Positions 46,035 to 48,919 of a DNA stretch of 48,919 nucleotides are shown here, one piece after another. Below the pieces are notes generated by a model. It worked only from the letters and a program-made list of their open reading frames with translations. It had not been told where the DNA came from and ran no database searches. Source of the DNA: Sneathiella sp. (lineage in GTDB: Bacteria > Pseudomonadota > Alphaproteobacteria > Sneathiellales > Sneathiellaceae); NCBI GenBank assembly GCA_017643685.1, contig JAEPMY010000011.1:1-48919 (forward strand), read 5' to 3'. A program made the translations under genes and the position numbers. The number at the start of each line of letters is the position of its first letter. The stretch's first letter is position 1.

Positions 46035-46910
46035 ATGGCCGTTCTCGTTAATAAGGACACCAAAGTTATCTGTCAGGGCTTCACTGGTTCTCAGGGTACA
46101 TTCCACTCAGAGCAGGCGATTGCTTATGGCACCAAAATGGTTGGTGGCGTGACGCCTGGTAAGGGCGGTGAAAGCCACCTTGATCTGCCGATTTTCAACA
46201 CAGTTGATGAAGCCGTTCACACAACTGGTGCAAATGCCAGTGTGATTTACGTGCCGCCTCCGTTCGCAGCAGACGCTATCTTGGAAGCTGTTGATGCAGG
46301 TGTTGAACTGGTTGTTTGTATCACTGAAGGCATTCCTGTTCTGGACATGGTTCGTGTTAAACGCGCCCTGAAAGACAGCAAAACGCGCCTGATCGGCCCT
46401 AACTGCCCAGGTGTAATCACTCCAGATGAGTGTAAAATTGGTATTATGCCAGGTCACATTCACCGCCGTGGTAATGTCGGTATTGTTTCCCGCTCAGGTA
46501 CACTTACATACGAAGCTGTTGCACAGACAACTGCCGCCGATCTGGGGCAGTCCACATGTATTGGTATTGGTGGTGATCCAGTAAACGGCACCAACTTCAT
46601 CGATTGCCTGGACATGTTCCTGAAAGATGATGAAACAGAATCCATCATCATGATTGGTGAAATTGGGGGTTCTGCAGAAGAAGAAGCTGCTGAATTCCTG
46701 AAAGCATCCAAAGTGAAAAAGCCTGTTGTTGGCTTTATCGCGGGTGTTACTGCACCTCCAGGCCGCCGCATGGGTCACGCTGGCGCGATCATTTCCGGTG
46801 GTAAAGGTGGTGCCGAAGATAAAATGGAAGCTATGCGCAGTGCCGGCATTACCATTGCTGACAGCCCATCTGCGCTTGGCTCAACTTTGGTAAGAGTTTT
46901 GAAAGGTTAG
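46035..46910 (+). CDS. sucD: Succinyl-CoA synthetase alpha subunit
   Basis: CoA-binding, phosphohistidine-bearing subunit. [19 protein letters not shown] binds Co[21 protein letters not shown] and [14 protein letters not shown] follow; the phosphorylated His248 lies in [15 protein letters not shown]. 291 residues. A GGAGGG ribosome binding site lies at the end of sucC. An inter-gene hairpin precedes sucA. Confidence 0.97.
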   Translation: MAVLVNKDTKVICQGFTGSQGTFHSEQAIAYGTKMVGGVTPGKGGESHLDLPIFNTVDEAVHTTGANASVIYVPPPFAADAILEAVDAGVELVVCITEGIPVLDMVRVKRALKDSKTRLIGPNCPGVITPDECKIGIMPGHIHRRGNVGIVSRSGTLTYEAVAQTTAADLGQSTCIGIGGDPVNGTNFIDCLDMFLKDDETESIIMIGEIGGSAEEEAAEFLKASKVKKPVVGFIAGVTAPPGRRMGHAGAIISGGKGGAEDKMEAMRSAGITIADSPSALGSTLVRVLKG

Positions 46911-46953
46911 TAGTTTAAGGCTGCTAGATTAGAAACTCTAAATTTACTTTTGG

Positions 46954-46975
46954 GGGCGGGCCTAAGTGCCCGCCC
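46954..46975 (+). promoter_or_regulatory. GC-rich hairpin between sucD and sucA
   Basis: gggcgggc (46954-46961) and gcccgccc (46968-46975) form a perfect 8-bp stem with loop ctaagt, ending 11 bases before the sucA ATG. No T-run follows, so read-through is expected; it may protect the sucCD mRNA or influence sucA initiation. Confidence 0.45.
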
Positions 46976-46986
46976 AATGACCGGAA

Positions 46987-48919
46987 ATGGCTCAACAAGT
47001 GGACAATTCTTCCTTTCTTTCCGGCTCCAACGCCGGATTTCTCGAAGATCTCTATCTTCGCTATCAGAATGACCCAACTTCAGTAGACGCAAGTTGGCAA
47101 ACTTATTTCCAGGCCCTCGGTGATGACGCTGAAACAGTAGTCGCCGAAGTGAATGGCGCTCCCTGGACCCCAGCAAATGGCACGACGGTAGAAGACGAAT
47201 ATGGCATCCTCGGCGATGCGGCCTACCGTGCGATTGAAAAAGCAGAGAAAAAGGGCCTGCCTCAGCAGGATGTGCGCGCGGCGGCGATCGACACGATCCG
47301 CGCCCTTATGCTGATCCGTTCCTATCGGGTTCGCGGCCACTTGAAGGCTCACCTTGACCCGCTAGGGCTTGAAATTCCAAAAGAACACCCAGAACTGGAT
47401 CCTCGTAGCTACGGCTTTGATGAGGCAGATTGGGATCGTGAAATTTTCATTGATAATGTTCTCGGTCTTGAGACCGCCAGCATTCGTGAAATTCTCGAAA
47501 TTGTACAGCGCACGTATTGTAGCACCATCGGTGTTGAGTTCATGCATATTCAGGAGCCAGACCAAAAGGCCTGGATTCAGGAACGTATTGAAGGTCGCCA
47601 CAAGGAAGTGACTTTCACGCCGGAGGGTAAAGTTGCGATCTTGCGCAAGCTGATTGAAACCGAAGGTTTCGAACATTTCCTCAACGTGAAATACACAGGC
47701 ACAAAACGCTTTGGCCTTGATGGCGGTGAAGCTTTGATCCCTGCGATGGAAGGTGTGATCAAGCGCGGTGGTCAGCTTGGCGTGAAAGAAATCGTATTGG
47801 GGATGCCGCACCGCGGACGTTTGAACGTTTTGACAAATGTGATGGCAAAGCCGTTCCGGGCCGTTTTCTCTGAGTTTCAGGGTAATCCTGCACACCCAGA
47901 GGATGTTGAAGGTTCAGGTGATGTGAAGTATCACTTGGGAACTTCATCCGACCGCGAGTTTGACGGCAACAATGTTCATATGTCATTGACTGCGAATCCG
48001 TCTCACCTTGAAGCCGTGAACCCAGTTGTTCTGGGTAAGGCCCGTGCCAAACAGTCACAGATCGGCAGCGATGTTGGTGGTCAGGTTATGCCACTTCTGC
48101 TGCACGGTGATGCAGCCTTTGCCGGTCAAGGTATCGTTGCAGAATGCTTCGGTCTTTCTGAACTGAAAGGCTACCGGACTTCTGGTACGATCCATTTTGT
48201 GGTCAATAACCAGATCGGCTTTACAACAAGCCCTAAATACTCTCGCTCCAGCCCGTATCCATCTGACGTGGGTAAAATGGTGCAGGCGCCTATTTTCCAT
48301 GTGAACGGTGATGACCCTGAAGCGGTCTGCCATGTTGCTAAGATCGCAACTGAATTCCGTCAGCAGTTCCAGATCGATGTTGTTATAGACATGTTCTGTT
48401 ACCGTCGTCATGGTCACAACGAAGGCGATGAGCCAGCTTTCACTCAGCCACTGATGTATCGCACGATTGCGCAGCATCCTACGACGATGCAGATTTACGC
48501 CAAGAAACTGATTGAAGAAGGTGTCGCCACCGAAGATCAGGTTGAAGGCTGGATCAAGGAATTCCGCGATTACCTAGAGAAACAGTTCGAAACAGCAAAC
48601 AGCTTCAAGCCAAATAAAGCTGACTGGTTTGAAGGTCGCTGGCAGGGTTTTGAACGTGCTGATCAGGGCGCCCGCCGTGGTACAACCGCTGTTGAAGTTG
48701 ATACTCTTCGTGAGATTGGTGACAAGCTCTGCACAGTACCAGAGGGGCACAATGTTCACCGGACGTTGCAGCGTGTTCTGAAAAACAAGCGGAAAATGAT
48801 TGATACCGGTAAGGGTATTGATTGGGCAACTGCTGAAGCACTTGCATTTGGTAGCTTGTTGAAAGAGCAGTATCCAGTGCGCTTGTCTGGTCAGGACTGT
48901 GGCCGTGGTACCTTCTCTC
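46987..48919 (+). CDS. sucA: 2-oxoglutarate dehydrogenase E1 component, 3' end missing
   Basis: Thiamine diphosphate-dependent E1 subunit that decarboxylates 2-oxoglutarate and passes the succinyl group to E2. The frame opens at ATG 46987 (MAQQVDNSSFLSGSNAGFLE, then DLYLRYQNDPTSVDASWQTY, the E2-interacting N-terminus) and stays open to the window end, 644 codons of a usual 930-990. Visible motifs are GMPHRGRLNVL near residue 275, MSLTANPSHLEAVNPVVLGK, LHGDAAFAGQGIVAE, VNNQIGFTTSPKYSRSS and CYRRHGHNEGDEPAFTQP. It starts 76 bases after sucD. The ribosome binding site is weak. Confidence 0.96.
   Translation, partial: MAQQVDNSSFLSGSNAGFLEDLYLRYQNDPTSVDASWQTYFQALGDDAETVVAEVNGAPWTPANGTTVEDEYGILGDAAYRAIEKAEKKGLPQQDVRAAAIDTIRALMLIRSYRVRGHLKAHLDPLGLEIPKEHPELDPRSYGFDEADWDREIFIDNVLGLETASIREILEIVQRTYCSTIGVEFMHIQEPDQKAWIQERIEGRHKEVTFTPEGKVAILRKLIETEGFEHFLNVKYTGTKRFGLDGGEALIPAMEGVIKRGGQLGVKEIVLGMPHRGRLNVLTNVMAKPFRAVFSEFQGNPAHPEDVEGSGDVKYHLGTSSDREFDGNNVHMSLTANPSHLEAVNPVVLGKARAKQSQIGSDVGGQVMPLLLHGDAAFAGQGIVAECFGLSELKGYRTSGTIHFVVNNQIGFTTSPKYSRSSPYPSDVGKMVQAPIFHVNGDDPEAVCHVAKIATEFRQQFQIDVVIDMFCYRRHGHNEGDEPAFTQPLMYRTIAQHPTTMQIYAKKLIEEGVATEDQVEGWIKEFRDYLEKQFETANSFKPNKADWFEGRWQGFERADQGARRGTTAVEVDTLREIGDKLCTVPEGHNVHRTLQRVLKNKRKMIDTGKGIDWATAEALAFGSLLKEQYPVRLSGQDCGRGTFS

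Overview
The window is a dense chromosomal segment of a free-living alphaproteobacterium. The class-level call rests on gene content and order: a contiguous System I cytochrome c maturation cluster (ccmABCDEFGHI), a cluster of zapE, mdh, sucC, sucD and sucA, an sdhCDAB operon, the ffh-rpsP-rimM-trmD-rplS block, and a DUF3445 gene behind ftsY. I cannot name the genus. No tRNA, rRNA, CRISPR array, insertion sequence, integrase, phage gene or origin was seen, and base use looks even except for one AT-rich gap.

Layout. 1-158: 5' end of a DUF1223 exported protein (minus). 264-2957: aconitase acnA (minus, TTG start). 2958-3786: an 829-base AT-rich divergent intergenic region ending in a leader that may control the next operon. 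3787-12156: a transport and activation operon of acyl-CoA ligase, livG, livH, livM, a periplasmic binding protein, livF and a PaaK-like adenylate-forming enzyme, closed by a clear terminator. 12278-19498: ccmABCDEFGHI. 19553-21929: a small unknown ORF, a NUDIX hydrolase and an alpha/beta-hydrolase lipoprotein. 21900-26391 (minus, transcribed dapF, mtaB, ftsY, yciB/ispZ, DUF3445). 26638-30177: ffh, rpsP, rimM, trmD, rplS. 30283-34593: leuC, leuD, leuB, asd, with a terminator. 34822-36771: CoA-ester lyase plus MaoC hydratase. 36888-40261: sdhCDAB with a good promoter and a terminator. 40337-41722: a divergent DUF218 membrane protein and a PaiB-like FMN-binding protein. 41737-43511 (minus): zapE and an unknown lipoprotein. 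43786-48919: mdh, sucC, sucD, sucA (sucA cut by the window edge).

How the genes fit together. Much of the window is aerobic central metabolism: aconitase, 2-oxoglutarate dehydrogenase E1, succinyl-CoA synthetase, succinate dehydrogenase and malate dehydrogenase. A malyl-CoA lyase/mesaconyl-CoA hydratase-like pair next to sdh could feed C2-C4 CoA units into the cycle. The ccm cluster supplies c-type cytochromes for the same respiratory chain. The liv operon probably imports and CoA-activates a carboxylic acid, because it carries two different adenylate-forming enzymes. The remaining blocks are housekeeping: SRP targeting, translation factors, leucine and aspartate-family amino acid synthesis.

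No unmistakable new multi-gene system is visible. The points most worth a second look are: the duplicated Shine-Dalgarno/anti-Shine-Dalgarno arrangement with a possible 18-codon leader peptide before the acyl-CoA ligase; the PaaK-like enzyme lacking the usual Ser/Gly/Thr phosphate loop; the structured leader before mdh; an inverted repeat on the sdh promoter; and several unnamed small or divergent proteins.
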